Positions 51,132 to 60,403 of a stretch of DNA of 64,000 nt are shown here, piece by piece. The DNA comes from an uncultured Fibrobacter sp. Lineage in GTDB: Bacteria > Fibrobacterota > Fibrobacteria > Fibrobacterales > Fibrobacteraceae. The position numbers and the translations under genes are program-made. The stretch spans positions 1-64,000 of the forward strand of contig NZ_CAMVDO010000017.1 in assembly GCF_947166265.1 (NCBI RefSeq). Reading direction: 5' to 3'. Numbering within the stretch: the first letter of the stretch is position 1; each line of letters opens with the position of its first letter. The notes under the pieces were generated by a model. That model made no database searches and had not been told where the DNA came from. It saw nothing but the letters and a program-made list of their open reading frames with translations.

Positions 51132-53426
51132 CTACTTCGTCACCATCACGCGGTGAATCCCGGCGCGAGATTTCAAGAAGTAAACGCCCTTTTCAGAAAC
51201 CATCGAGCGCACCTTCGCCTGGGCCTCGTGAGCACTTACAGCCTCCACTGCGCCCACGAAAGCTCCGTTCAGGCTATACACGCGATAAGCCTGCGACTTT
51301 TGCGCATCGAAACGCACCTTCTGCACAAGGCCCGTCGTCGAACAGTCGCCCTTGCAAAGTTCAATCCAGTCGACGTTCACATTGTTACCGACAATTTCCA
51401 CCTTGAGGGCGTGTTCGCCAGCAGCGATTTCAGACGTCTTCGCCGTCACCGTCGAATAGGTGCTCCAGTCATTTTCCGAGTTCTGCTTGGCGATAATTTC
51501 GTCCGTAACCGCCTTGCCGTCAATGTAGAGCTTGACGCCCGCATTTTCAGAAGGAGTCGCCATATTCACGCGCACGTTGTATTCGCCCGCTTCGTCAAAG
51601 TTCACGGTGTAACGCATCCATTCGCCCTCTACCGTATAACCAAGAGCATATCCCTTGCAGTCCTTGGTATTTGCTTCATCGGAGCAGTCAAAGCCGACAA
51701 CATCCACGCCTTCTTCACGGTAGGCGCCGCCACGGTTTTCGCTATCGCTGTCATAGTAGGCCTTGCCCACGCGACCCACGTCGTAATTTTCGGCTTCCAC
51801 CCTACCCGGGAGCTTTGCAGCGACTTCCTTGTACGGAGTCGGCGGAGTCGTATCCTGGAGCATGTCCATGTAAATTTCATCCTTGTAGTCGGTACCGACC
51901 TTGAACCAGTCAAAGTCTGCGTAACCACCGGCCTGCTTGGTCGCGAAGTTGAAGAGGCCCCAACGCACGCCCACGAACATGTGCAGGTCGTAATTGAGTT
52001 TCACGTCGCTACCGATCTTTATCCAGGTATTGCCATCGGTACTGTAATAGAAGTATGCGGTACCGCGGTCAATCGGCAAATCAAAATCGATACGCAAGTA
52101 AACCTTGGAACCCGAAATCGCCTTGCTATCCTTCAGGCTTTCGCCGTCCTTGTTACCGGTGTACATCACCACCTTGTAGCTGCCGCTTTCCTTTGCAAGT
52201 GCCACAAAACCCTTATCATCTTGCAGGGCAACAAGGCCTGCCATGTCGCCATCCTTCATGCCGGTGCCATCAACAAGCGTACGGCCAGAACTCTTGGGGC
52301 CAAAGGAACGCTGTGTCAAGGTATTCTTCGCCGTCACTACGCGAGAATCCGTGCGGCTTGTGGTAATGCGGTAATAACCCGGATTTGCGGAGAGGCTCCA
52401 GTTCTTGTTATCGGGGTTATGGTTGAACTGCCATTCGAGAGCAAGTTCGCTAGATTCAAAATCGTCAGAGGTCACCATGCCGTAGCCCGGCAGCGGAGAT
52501 TCCGGCAAGTCAATTGTAGAAGGGGCCTTGGAGCCACTGGTCGGAACCGGCCAGCCGTCTTTCCATTCCATCGGGACCAAGTGCGACATACGGCCGACCG
52601 GGCCGGAATCGCGGAACAGGAGGGCATACCACTTGCCATCGGGAGTATCAAAGATGCCACCCTGCGCAACACCGTTATCGGAGAGGAAATACCTTCCGCT
52701 AAATCCGGAGAGCAGGCTCTTGGAACGGTAAACAATTTCGCTACGGCTCTTGCCCGCCGGCCAGGAAATCGTGAACAGGTAGTATTCGCCGTTCACCTTT
52801 TCCATGTGCGAGCCTTCCTGCTGCACGTAGTAGTTGCTGGTGCCGGTCACCTGGTTGATGCTAACGCCGCCGAGCTTGCCGCTCTTGCCGCCGGCCTTTA
52901 CACCGCTTGCGTCGTCGTTCAACTGCACGTAGCTAATCTGGTCGCCGCTGCCGTAGAACACCCAAACGGTGCCGTCGTCATCGAAGAAGAGGGACGGATC
53001 GTGATAGAACGGGAGCTGCACTTCGCTCCACTGGCCGCTTTCCACGTCGGCGGTTTTGTACAAATGCGTCTTGCCTGTCGTGTAGGACGGGGTCAGCACG
53101 TAGAAGAATCCCTTGTGGTAACGGATGCTCGAAGCCCAAGAGCCCTTACCGTAGGCGTCCTTGCCGCCATTCAAGTTCTGCTGGTCGTTGTTGGTGAGAA
53201 TCTGGTAGGCATACCCCACCGTGCGCCATTGGGCCAAATCCGTACTCTTGAAAACGGGAACACCCGGCGCAAAATGCATCGTCGTCGTCACCATATAGTA
53301 AGCGTCGTCAACGCGGACAATGGAAGGGTCCGGACTATCGACATACATGATCGGGTTATTGACAGTTGCGGCATACACAGCGCAAGAACTGACAAGGGCA
53401 ACGCCCAAACCTTTAAGCCATCCCAT
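51132..53426 (-). CDS. Secreted GH43 beta-xylosidase/arabinofuranosidase with beta-sandwich domain and CBM6
   Basis: GH43 enzyme with the C-terminal concanavalin-like sandwich typical of xylosidases and bifunctional forms. The ATG at 53426 is chosen because AAAGGAG lies 7 nt upstream and a signal peptide (about 1-20) follows. The catalytic residues are Asp33 in DSPDPSIV, Asp143 in YHDPSLFF and Glu204 in QQEGSHM. The sandwich covers about 330-520 (LEWQFNHNPDNKNWSL ...). A CBM6 (GRVEAENYDVGRVGK ... NVNVDWIEL) covers about 550-700, then the shared tail. It is first in a likely operon with CE1 and GH27. Confidence 0.9.
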   Translation of the reverse strand: MGWLKGLGVALVSSCAVYAATVNNPIMYVDSPDPSIVRVDDAYYMVTTTMHFAPGVPVFKSTDLAQWRTVGYAYQILTNNDQQNLNGGKDAYGKGSWASSIRYHKGFFYVLTPSYTTGKTHLYKTADVESGQWSEVQLPFYHDPSLFFDDDGTVWVFYGSGDQISYVQLNDDASGVKAGGKSGKLGGVSINQVTGTSNYYVQQEGSHMEKVNGEYYLFTISWPAGKSRSEIVYRSKSLLSGFSGRYFLSDNGVAQGGIFDTPDGKWYALLFRDSGPVGRMSHLVPMEWKDGWPVPTSGSKAPSTIDLPESPLPGYGMVTSDDFESSELALEWQFNHNPDNKNWSLSANPGYYRITTSRTDSRVVTAKNTLTQRSFGPKSSGRTLVDGTGMKDGDMAGLVALQDDKGFVALAKESGSYKVVMYTGNKDGESLKDSKAISGSKVYLRIDFDLPIDRGTAYFYYSTDGNTWIKIGSDVKLNYDLHMFVGVRWGLFNFATKQAGGYADFDWFKVGTDYKDEIYMDMLQDTTPPTPYKEVAAKLPGRVEAENYDVGRVGKAYYDSDSENRGGAYREEGVDVVGFDCSDEANTKDCKGYALGYTVEGEWMRYTVNFDEAGEYNVRVNMATPSENAGVKLYIDGKAVTDEIIAKQNSENDWSTYSTVTAKTSEIAAGEHALKVEIVGNNVNVDWIELCKGDCSTTGLVQKVRFDAQKSQAYRVYSLNGAFVGAVEAVSAHEAQAKVRSMVSEKGVYFLKSRAGIHRVMVTK

Positions 53427-53526
53427 ATTATACTCCTTTACCGGGCGCACCACCGCCCATGCATAATCTTACAACCTAAAATTACCCTAAAAACAACCCA
53501 AAAGACACATTAGCGCATCAATCTCC

Positions 53527-53543
53527 TTTGACAAATTGTCAAA
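53527..53543. promoter_or_regulatory. Xylan-gene palindrome, GH43-CE1-GH27 operon copy
   Basis: The sequence tttgacaaattgtcaaa is an almost perfect dyad. Its centre (53535) is 54 bp from the near edge of the -10-like GGTAAT (53486-53481). Confidence 0.7.
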
Positions 53544-53621
53544 AGCGAGCAAGGCGAGAGTTGCGGGCATCAAGCTTGCTTGAATGCACATAACCGAGCC
53601 GCAGCCGCCAAAGGCGTCAAT

Positions 53622-53641
53622 ATTCCCGCCTTTGCGGGAAT
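53622..53641. repeat. Dispersed 20-bp palindromic element
   Basis: The sequence attcccgcctttgcgggaat followed by GACAATATG, same family as copies at 4199, 18406 and 37389. A partial copy (ttcgggaatgac) follows. The intergenic region 53427-53731 otherwise holds the operator, promoter and a terminator. Confidence 0.85.
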
Positions 53642-53686
53642 GACAATATGAATTCGGGAATGACGAAACCGTAGACAAATCAAAAA

Positions 53687-53706
53687 CCCCTGATCATCAT
53701 CAGGGG
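53687..53706 (-). terminator. Terminator after the CE6 gene and small frame
   Basis: A perfect 8-bp stem (cccctgat / atcagggg) with a 4-nt loop and a T run on the minus strand. Confidence 0.85.
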
Positions 53707-53731
53707 TGATTCAAAGAGAGAGAAAAAAGAA

Positions 53732-53815
53732 CTACCCGTAAAGGAAACCGAGCACGATTGCGAGAATCGAAAATACCACAATCTGCTTGACGACAGTGAT
53801 TTCGTTACTTTTCAT
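53732..53815 (-). CDS. Candidate 27-residue single-span membrane protein
   Basis: A short frame whose ATG lies inside the last codons of the CE6 gene (overlap ATGAAAAGTAA). AGGTGG lies about 7 nt upstream. The product starts MKSNEITVVKQ, then a hydrophobic stretch of about 15 residues (IVVFSILAIVLGFLY) ending in Gly. A terminator follows 25 bp later, so the transcript would end just past it. The layout fits a coupled small membrane protein, but no homologue is known to me. Confidence 0.45.
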   Translation of the reverse strand: MKSNEITVVKQIVVFSILAIVLGFLYG

Positions 53816-55451
53816 AGACAACCACCTTCTGCTTTATGCCGGCAGAACCCGCCGAGCGCACCAGATACACTCCCTGACGCATTCCCTTCATTCCGCCCTT
53901 GACCATGCGCACCGCAGCGTCCATACCGGATGCCCTGAAGGATGCCACATGCTTTCCCTGCAAATCAAACACGTTAAAGCTGCTTTCGGCCTCGGTCATA
54001 TTCAAGCGGACATTCGCTATTCCGCCCGTCGTTCCCGCCGCCTTGAATTCCACATAGTCGATATCGATCCAGTCGCTTGTGATTTCGAGTTTCAGTTCGT
54101 GTTCACCCGCTTTCAAGATAGCCTTGCCACCACTCACAACATCATACGTGTCAAAGCCATTTCCCAGATTGGTGATTTCAGAACCAATCTGTTCGTCATC
54201 CATATAAAGAACAAATCCGCCCGTACCGTTTTCACCCGCCACGTTGGCCGAAATTTCGTATTCGCCCTCGGCGGCCACATTCACGGTGTACTTGAGCCAT
54301 TCGCCCTTCTGGCAATATCCCACAGAAAGGCCCATGTTCGGCTGGTAAATGTCCACGTCGTCCTTGCGGAACTTTCCACCTTCGTTACCTTTGTTCAAAT
54401 CGTTATAGGCCTTGCCTGCACCGCCCTTGTTGTAGTTTTCCGCCTGAACCATGCCCGGAATCGCAATCGGGTTTTCATCATAAGGGCCATATTCCTCAGG
54501 CGGTTCGTCGGGAACCGTGGACTGGCTCGGGTCTACCAGGTTTACTGCCGGAGCATCAGGATCAATCGTTCTGTCAATCAACTTGAGCATTTCAGCACAG
54601 TAACGCCTGCCGAGTTCAACAACACCGGAGCGGCCAAAGTGGTAGGGATCCTTGCCATTACCCTGCAGGCCCTGCGAAGAGGCCAAACCGAATTTCTTAA
54701 ACTTACTCTTGAGCAGGGCAATGCCCGAGTTCTTACTAGCGCAGCAAGCACCCTGAGACTGGAGCATTTCGCCCGCCACAAACGGGACTTCGTTTTCGTC
54801 CAGGCCGAGTTCATCGATAATGGTCTTGTAAGACTTGTAAACGTTGTTGCGCCAGTTGTCGTCGGTGCCGTCGCTTTCGCCCTGATGGAAAATAACGCCC
54901 TTGATCACGCCCACTTCCTTGGCCTTTTTGCCGAGTTCCAGAATGCGGCCCATCGGGTTTCCACCGTAGTCATTTGCCCAGCCCGCAAAGCTTTTGCCAT
55001 CGCCAGCAAAATAAGACTGGTACTGATCCGGAAGGAACGCCCTAATGCTAACACCACCGACAGCCACCGGAATAACACCCACAGTAACGCCCGGCAGGGA
55101 ATCCACCATATAGCGACCGAACCAGTCAGCCGGGGAAAGGTTCTCGAAGGCATGGAACATCGGAGGAATTGCCGTATACCATTCGCCAGTCTTGATAGAC
55201 TGGGAGGTGCGACCACTGCGCTGGCTAGCGTTTGCCGTATGGGAAGCCAACATCAGAAAATTTGCAGAATACTGATTCTGGTCCAAAGCGACATCAATCT
55301 CGCCGTTACCCGCCATGTTGGACTGGCCGTATGCAATGTAAATGTGGAAATTGGGGTTAGGTGCCGCATTTGCAAGCGTCACGAGCATCAAAAGTCCGCC
55401 TACCAGCCACAGGGCCGGAGTCAGAAATTCCGAAACCTTTTTGAAATCCAT
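53805..55451 (-). CDS. Secreted CE6 acetyl xylan esterase with CBM6
   Basis: SGNH-type esterase removing acetyl groups from xylan; similar CE6 enzymes are characterised from F. succinogenes. A signal peptide/anchor covers about residues 1-29. Ser44 lies in AYGQSNMAG, the oxyanion-type motif is VGGVSI, HQGES follows, and the DxxH pair is in DPYHFG near residue 280. A CBM6/35-like module (GMVQAENYNKGGAGK ... WIDIDYVEF) covers about 330-470, then the shared tail (FNVFDLQGKHVASF ... GVYLVRSAG). It has its own operator and promoter. The terminator at 53687-53706 follows. Confidence 0.9.
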   Translation of the reverse strand: MDFKKVSEFLTPALWLVGGLLMLVTLANAAPNPNFHIYIAYGQSNMAGNGEIDVALDQNQYSANFLMLASHTANASQRSGRTSQSIKTGEWYTAIPPMFHAFENLSPADWFGRYMVDSLPGVTVGVIPVAVGGVSIRAFLPDQYQSYFAGDGKSFAGWANDYGGNPMGRILELGKKAKEVGVIKGVIFHQGESDGTDDNWRNNVYKSYKTIIDELGLDENEVPFVAGEMLQSQGACCASKNSGIALLKSKFKKFGLASSQGLQGNGKDPYHFGRSGVVELGRRYCAEMLKLIDRTIDPDAPAVNLVDPSQSTVPDEPPEEYGPYDENPIAIPGMVQAENYNKGGAGKAYNDLNKGNEGGKFRKDDVDIYQPNMGLSVGYCQKGEWLKYTVNVAAEGEYEISANVAGENGTGGFVLYMDDEQIGSEITNLGNGFDTYDVVSGGKAILKAGEHELKLEITSDWIDIDYVEFKAAGTTGGIANVRLNMTEAESSFNVFDLQGKHVASFRASGMDAAVRMVKGGMKGMRQGVYLVRSAGSAGIKQKVVVYEK

Positions 55452-55523
55452 AACACACTCCTTATGCTTTACCCTAAAATTATCCTAAAAAACGCCAAAA
55501 TCACGCTAAAAAGCCCATAATTT

Positions 55524-55540
55524 ATGGATAAATAGTCAAC
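55524..55540. promoter_or_regulatory. Xylan-gene palindrome, CE6 copy
   Basis: The sequence atggataaatagtcaac. Its centre (55532) is 53 bp from the near edge of GATAAT (55484-55479) of the CE6 gene. Confidence 0.65.
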
Positions 55541-55597
55541 AAACGCAAAGCCCCGGATACAAATCCAGGGCCTAGAAATAACATTTTTTTACATTCG

Positions 55598-55747
55598 CTA
55601 CGGATTCTTGCGAGAGATAATAATTACCGGTATAGTCCCGTAAGGCGGGGTATCGCTTGCCCCCAGCAAGTTTATCGGCGACTGAAAGCCAATAATACGC
55701 ATTGCCGGAGACCTGTATTCCTTTTTTTCAGGGGAAAAATCCTTCAT
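55598..55747 (-). CDS. Candidate 49-residue protein between the GH30 and CE6 genes
   Basis: Not recognised. The frame starts MKDFSPEKKEYRSPAMRIIG and ends in ISRKNP. Its layout (charged start, Y-x-SP, hydrophobic strand, then LLGASDTPPYG) resembles short orphan proteins frequent in Bacteroidota and Fibrobacter genomes. The ribosome site is weak (GCGG). It fills the otherwise empty 310-bp gap between the GH30 terminator and the CE6 operator. A hairpin (gccccggat / atccagggc, about 55552-55573) follows it on the same strand. Confidence 0.4.
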   Translation of the reverse strand: MKDFSPEKKEYRSPAMRIIGFQSPINLLGASDTPPYGTIPVIIISRKNP

Positions 55748-55806
55748 TATACCGCAAAATTAAAAAGATGCCCGCCGCCCGTCAACTTTTTTATAAAACA
55801 AAATAT

Positions 55807-55825
55807 CCCCGGACATACGCCGGGG
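55807..55825 (-). terminator. Terminator of the GH30 gene
   Basis: A 6-bp GC stem (ccccgg / ccgggg) followed on the minus strand by ATATTTTGTTTT. Confidence 0.75.
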
Positions 55826-55851
55826 AAAGATTCATGCGTTAAAGGCACCCT

Positions 55852-57939
55852 TTACTTTGTCACCTGGAGACGCAGCGTCGTCCCCGAGGCAGACTTTGCA
55901 ATGTAGGAGCCACCACGCTTCACGACCCTTGCCGCATTCGAGCGGAGTTCCTGAGCACCCGTGGCACGGACCATTCCGAGGTATCCGCCGTTCATATCGA
56001 AAATGCGGAAGTTTTCGGCTTCGGTCGGCATGTTCAGCCGGGCACTTGCAATACCCGTGTTGCAGTCATCGCAAGGCTTTTCAAACTTGAGGTAGTCAAT
56101 ATCGAACCAGGAAGTCGTCACCGTCAAGCGGAGAATGTGTTCCCCTGCCGGGAGCTCGACCTTGGCCGTTACATCCTTGAAGTCGTCCCAGCTCGTACCC
56201 GAAACAGGAATTTCGGCAACGACCTTTCCGTCGACAGAAAGCGTAAAGCCCGGATCCGAATTGCCCGTCGCAACAGAAGCGGTCATCGTATATTCACCGG
56301 CTTCCTTCACGTTCACGGTGTATTCAAGCCATTCGTCAGCCTGGTTGTGGCCCACGATGTAGCCCGTCGCCTTCTTGTAAATATCGACACCCGTTCCTTC
56401 GCGGTAATCGGTGCATTCCGCTTCCTTGCCTTCGTCGGTGCAAGAATGGTTGTCCGAATCAGCGTCGCTATAGGTCTTGTTTTCCCTGCCGGAACCCGGA
56501 ACATCGAAGTTTTCGGCCTCGATCTTACCCGGAAGATCCACGGCCTTGCCGCCGAACGGTTCACGCGGAGTCTTGACGACATCCCCGATTTCACCCACGA
56601 GCGTCACGATGCAGTCCTTATTGGTCGTCCCCGATTCCATGGTAATGGTTACGGCGCCGTTCTTCACGTCGACAAATCCTTCATCCTTCGCATTTTTCGT
56701 TTCGCTAGTGGTATACATGTGGAAAGATTCGAGTTTCGACACACCCGGTACCTTCACGGTAATGCTCTTGCTGTTCTTGAAGTCACGGTTCAGAAGCACC
56801 ACGATCACGGAGTCGCCACCGGCGCTCTTATAAGCGGATGCGAACACGTTCGCTTCGGGCTTTATGGTTGCACCCACGCGGACAGCACCCGGACGGATAA
56901 AGCGAGCGAACTGACTCATCACATAACCGCGCTTCGAGACCTTGCCGATTTCGTTATTCGGAATGGTGAGCTTGTTGCCAAAATCCTTTTCCATAATCAG
57001 GCCGTAGCAGCGGCGAATATACCACCAAGTGTACTGGCTAAAGTTACCAATGGCAAGACCACGATGAATGTCGTAGGCCACGTCCATGGCGCGCACCGTA
57101 TCTTTCTTGTTCTGGTTCGCCTGGTCACCCGTATTGCGGACCACTCGCCAGTCATTACCGCTGCCCTGGCTTTCGGTGTAGTGTTCCGTCATCCAGCGTT
57201 CCACATTCTTCTGGTCGGCAAGGCTGTACTTGAAGAAGTCGTCGCCTGTACTCGCTTCGGAAGCGTAGAAGTGAGCCCCGAGAATATCCCAGTTCTTGAG
57301 AGCATTCGCATCGTTCAAGACTTTGTCGTAAAGATTCTTTGCATAGCGGAAGGATTCCGTCGAAATCACCTTGGTGCCGTTCTTGCGCATCTGATCGGCA
57401 TAGCCCTTGGTGAAGTTGTATATTTCGTCAGCGCTCCAGCAAGCCCATTCACCGCACCAGTCCGGTTCGTTACTGATGGAAATTGCATACAAAGGAACAC
57501 CCTGGTTCTTCATGTAGGCAGTAAAGCTGTTCAGGTGGTCCACGTACTTCTGGTAGTTAGACGAAGACATGTGCTGGTTGGCACCTGCATAAGGAGAAGT
57601 CCACGGAGTTGCATACAAGATGAAATCATCGCCTGCAACGGCCTTCGCATACTTTGCGGCCTGAACTTCCTTGTTAAAATCGTTAGAACTTGCATACACC
57701 GGAATACGCAGCGTATTGAGGCCAATCTGGCCATCGCCCGTACCGAAAGCAAGCTTGGCATCAGCTTCGGAAAGTCCGCCACCGCCTTGCCACTGGTTAT
57801 GCACCATGCCACCAAATCCCCTGATGACCTGATGTTCTTCGTTCAGGTCGACATCGACCGTCGAAGCCGAAGCCGCACTCCATAGCCCCGCCACTCCAAA
57901 GGCGAGACCCACACTCTTTGCAATCTTCTGGATTGTCAT
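55852..57939 (-). CDS. Secreted GH30 (glucurono)xylanase with CBM6
   Basis: GH30 retaining endoxylanase, probably subfamily 8, which cuts next to glucuronic acid substituents. A signal peptide covers about residues 1-26. VIRGFGGMVHNQW opens the barrel; acid/base Glu158 is in SISNEPDW and nucleophile Glu252 in RWMTEHYTES. The side beta-structure ends near 460. A CBM6 (GKIEAENFDVPGSGR ... HSCTDEGKEAEC ... FDIDYLKF) covers about 470-620, then the shared tail. A degenerate palindrome (tggatttttcca at 58012-58023) lies upstream, but the exact spacing to a -10 box seen in its neighbours is not kept, so its control may differ. Confidence 0.92.
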   Translation of the reverse strand: MTIQKIAKSVGLAFGVAGLWSAASASTVDVDLNEEHQVIRGFGGMVHNQWQGGGGLSEADAKLAFGTGDGQIGLNTLRIPVYASSNDFNKEVQAAKYAKAVAGDDFILYATPWTSPYAGANQHMSSSNYQKYVDHLNSFTAYMKNQGVPLYAISISNEPDWCGEWACWSADEIYNFTKGYADQMRKNGTKVISTESFRYAKNLYDKVLNDANALKNWDILGAHFYASEASTGDDFFKYSLADQKNVERWMTEHYTESQGSGNDWRVVRNTGDQANQNKKDTVRAMDVAYDIHRGLAIGNFSQYTWWYIRRCYGLIMEKDFGNKLTIPNNEIGKVSKRGYVMSQFARFIRPGAVRVGATIKPEANVFASAYKSAGGDSVIVVLLNRDFKNSKSITVKVPGVSKLESFHMYTTSETKNAKDEGFVDVKNGAVTITMESGTTNKDCIVTLVGEIGDVVKTPREPFGGKAVDLPGKIEAENFDVPGSGRENKTYSDADSDNHSCTDEGKEAECTDYREGTGVDIYKKATGYIVGHNQADEWLEYTVNVKEAGEYTMTASVATGNSDPGFTLSVDGKVVAEIPVSGTSWDDFKDVTAKVELPAGEHILRLTVTTSWFDIDYLKFEKPCDDCNTGIASARLNMPTEAENFRIFDMNGGYLGMVRATGAQELRSNAARVVKRGGSYIAKSASGTTLRLQVTK

Positions 57940-58032
57940 GTTTAACTCCTTATATGCCTCTCACTCAATTTTTCAAAACATCCCAAGTCCTAAAAAGTCA
58001 AGTGTCCTCCGTGGATTTTTCCAAAGGAAAGG

Positions 58033-58050
58033 CACCCCCACTCGGGGGTG
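58033..58050 (-). terminator. Terminator-like hairpin of the first tandem GH43 gene
   Basis: A 7-bp stem (caccccc / gggggtg) with a 4-nt loop, followed on the minus strand by a CCTTTCC stretch. The T tract is weak. Confidence 0.55.
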
Positions 58051-58080
58051 TCCTCCTGGTTGGATGTGTTTATGGGAAAC

Positions 58081-60327
58081 TTATTGGGTGACGCGAACCT
58101 TCGCAATCTTGCCGTTGGTGCGGTTGCGAATCAGGCAAATTCCATGGGCCTTTTCGCTACCCTGCACAGCACCTTTCTGCCAGAGCGACTTCGCTTCGGT
58201 CATGTTGCGGGCAGTAAAGCTTGCAATCTTCTTGCCGCTGAGGTCGAACACGTCGAAATGAGCAGTCGTTGTCGAAGCAAACTTCACCTTGCCAAGAGCA
58301 GTCGTTTCCTCCGGGGCGTCCTTGCCGGCAACAAAATTCAGGTAGTCGATATCGAACCAGTCACCCGTCACTTCGAAGCGCAAGATATGTTCGCCCTTAG
58401 GAAGTTTCAAGTTCGTCTTGATGCTGATAAATTCTTCCCAACTATCGCTTGCGACAGGCACTTCGGCCACAGTTTCGCCATCAATAGAGAGCGTAAAGCC
58501 AGCCGTCGAATTCGATGTCGCGATAGAGGAGTAAAGCGTATAGTCACCTTCTTCCTGGATATCGACCGTATATTCAAGCCAATCGCCAGCCTGGTTGTAA
58601 CCCACGACATAGCCGGAAGCCTTCTTGTAGATATCTACGCCAGTGCCGTCGCGGTAGTCGGTGCATTCGGCTTCCTTGCCTTCGTCGGTGCAGGAATGGT
58701 TATCCATATCGTTGTCGCTGTAGGAATCCATACCGGCGCCACGTCCCGTACCCGGTTCGTCAAAGTTTTCCACTTCGATCTTGCCGGGGATACTCCAGGC
58801 CTTGCCGCCGAACGGTTTCTGCGGTTCAGGAGGAGTCGTGCCGCTCCCTTCGAAACCCCAGGCCTTAACGACCATGGTCGAGTCCTGGTTACCCTTGAAC
58901 ACGAGGAACAACTGCTTTACGATACCCGAGAGGCCTTCGACTTCGCACTTGTTTTCGACATAGGTAGATTTATCCTTGGTTTTCGTAAGCGTACAAGTAC
59001 CAGCCAAGGTACCCGTTGCAGAACCCGTACGGATTTCAATCTTGTTACCGTCGGCAACACTTGCGGCTTCAACCGTAAAGCCCGTCGCTGCAGTACCGAA
59101 ATCCACGCCACTCACGCGGAGCCAAGCTTCCTTGGAAGAAAGCGGGAGCAACACGTGTTCGGCCTTCTTGCCCTGCACAAAGTTGGAACGGCTGCGGATG
59201 CCCTTCTGCTTGGAGCTAGTGAGAGCCGGATACCAGTCATACGGGTCGAAGTTTTCGATCTGCGCAGGACCTTCGTTCGTCACCGTAACAGTCTTGATAG
59301 TACCATCGGCGTTGTAGAACATTTCATCAACAGAAACGCTACGGTGGTAACCTTCGTTCGGGTTGGCCTTGCCATCGTCAGCCGGGATAATTTCCAAGCC
59401 GTTGTGGCCCTTCGCGATACGGCGGTCATGATACACCACATAAGTATGGCCCTTGAATTCGGCAATACCATGATGGTTGTTGTTGCCGTTAATGCTACGG
59501 CCGTTCATGCTCGGGTCGCCAAGAATGGTACCCTTCCAGGTGTAGGGACCCATTACATTGTCAGACATACCGTAGTCAATCGTCGGAGCGCCCTGCTGCC
59601 AGCCGGTACTGTAAGAGAAGTAGTAAGTACCCTTGTGCTTGTGGATGTAAGAAGCTTCGAGCATCTTACGGGTCGGCAAGTTGTTCACCTTCACGTGAGA
59701 ACCGTTGCCCACCGGAGCATCCTTTGCGTCGTTCAACTTGACAATGTCAAAGTTGTCTGTATTCGGACGGCTAGTGCTTTCGCCGCCGCCCCATGTCACG
59801 TAGGTGGTTCCGTCGTCGTCGATAAAGATACCCGGGTCAAAGCACCACGAAACACCATCGCAGCCGATAATGCCACGGCCGCCGACAAGCTTATCCTTGC
59901 CCTGGCCCACGGCGTTTGTCCAAGGGCCTTCAATTGCAGGGGCCTTGATGTAGCCAATGCCGCCGCCACCGCCATCCGGGAACACGATGTAGAATGTACC
60001 GTTGTGGACTGCAATACCAGAAGCCCAGATGTCGTTAATGCCGTTCACCTTGCGTGCATCGTAGATAATGCCGTAGTCGGTCCAGTTCTGCATATCCTTA
60101 CTGCGGAATGCATAAAGGGCGTAAATCTTGTAACCGTCAGAATTGTACGGAGCCGGGTCATCCGAGTCCGTAATGATGTAAAAATAATCGTCATCAGCGG
60201 CGGCACCGGGGTCCGCCAAATAATGATAAGTAGAAATCGGGTTATCGGCCAAACCAAATGCCGCAAGACCCGCCACAAAGCAAGCAGCCTTTTTCAGGCT
60301 AGACATGCAACACATCCCATCACGCAT
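58081..60327 (-). CDS. Secreted GH43 arabinofuranosidase with two CBM6-like modules (tandem copy 1)
   Basis: Arabinofuranosidase-type GH43 enzyme. The ATG at 60327 is supported by AAGGAG 5 nt upstream; the signal peptide covers about residues 1-27. The catalytic residues are Asp39 in LADPGAA, Asp164 in CFDPGIF and Glu224 in LEASYIH. The first CBM6-like module covers about 365-500 (VLLPLSSKEAWLRVSGVDFG ... AWGFEG). The second covers about 515-665 (GKIEVENFDEPGTGR ... HSCTDEGKEAEC ... FDIDYLNF), followed by the tail. It is a close paralogue of the gene at 60507-62747. F. succinogenes has a studied arabinofuranosidase of this modular type; identity with it cannot be shown here. Confidence 0.9.
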   Translation of the reverse strand: MRDGMCCMSSLKKAACFVAGLAAFGLADNPISTYHYLADPGAAADDDYFYIITDSDDPAPYNSDGYKIYALYAFRSKDMQNWTDYGIIYDARKVNGINDIWASGIAVHNGTFYIVFPDGGGGGIGYIKAPAIEGPWTNAVGQGKDKLVGGRGIIGCDGVSWCFDPGIFIDDDGTTYVTWGGGESTSRPNTDNFDIVKLNDAKDAPVGNGSHVKVNNLPTRKMLEASYIHKHKGTYYFSYSTGWQQGAPTIDYGMSDNVMGPYTWKGTILGDPSMNGRSINGNNNHHGIAEFKGHTYVVYHDRRIAKGHNGLEIIPADDGKANPNEGYHRSVSVDEMFYNADGTIKTVTVTNEGPAQIENFDPYDWYPALTSSKQKGIRSRSNFVQGKKAEHVLLPLSSKEAWLRVSGVDFGTAATGFTVEAASVADGNKIEIRTGSATGTLAGTCTLTKTKDKSTYVENKCEVEGLSGIVKQLFLVFKGNQDSTMVVKAWGFEGSGTTPPEPQKPFGGKAWSIPGKIEVENFDEPGTGRGAGMDSYSDNDMDNHSCTDEGKEAECTDYRDGTGVDIYKKASGYVVGYNQAGDWLEYTVDIQEEGDYTLYSSIATSNSTAGFTLSIDGETVAEVPVASDSWEEFISIKTNLKLPKGEHILRFEVTGDWFDIDYLNFVAGKDAPEETTALGKVKFASTTTAHFDVFDLSGKKIASFTARNMTEAKSLWQKGAVQGSEKAHGICLIRNRTNGKIAKVRVTQ

Positions 60328-60374
60328 AGTCACTCCTTGAAGGCACAAAACACCATTCGCCTTCACATTCTAAA

Positions 60375-60403
60375 ACTATCCTCTAAAAACGGGATTATTC
60401 CAA
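60375..60403 (-). promoter_or_regulatory. Promoter of the first tandem GH43 gene
   Basis: On the minus strand TTGGAA, a 17-bp spacer and GATAGT (60380-60375). The -35 overlaps the palindrome attccaaattggaat (60397-60411), which also occurs at 37293-37307. Confidence 0.6.

Noticed and set aside
49569-53513. A 1314-residue open frame on the plus strand, and other long plus-strand frames opposite the xylan genes (for example 5278-7713, 10113-13103, 28684-31278)
   Set aside because: They lie exactly opposite well-identified minus-strand enzymes, have biased His/Arg/Val-rich composition typical of antisense frames, and show no motifs or ribosome sites.
57986-58023. A twelfth copy of the regulatory palindrome before the GH30 gene
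   Set aside because: The dyad tggatttttcca is shorter than the others, and no -10-like box lies 53-54 bp from its centre. Counted only as a possible degenerate site.
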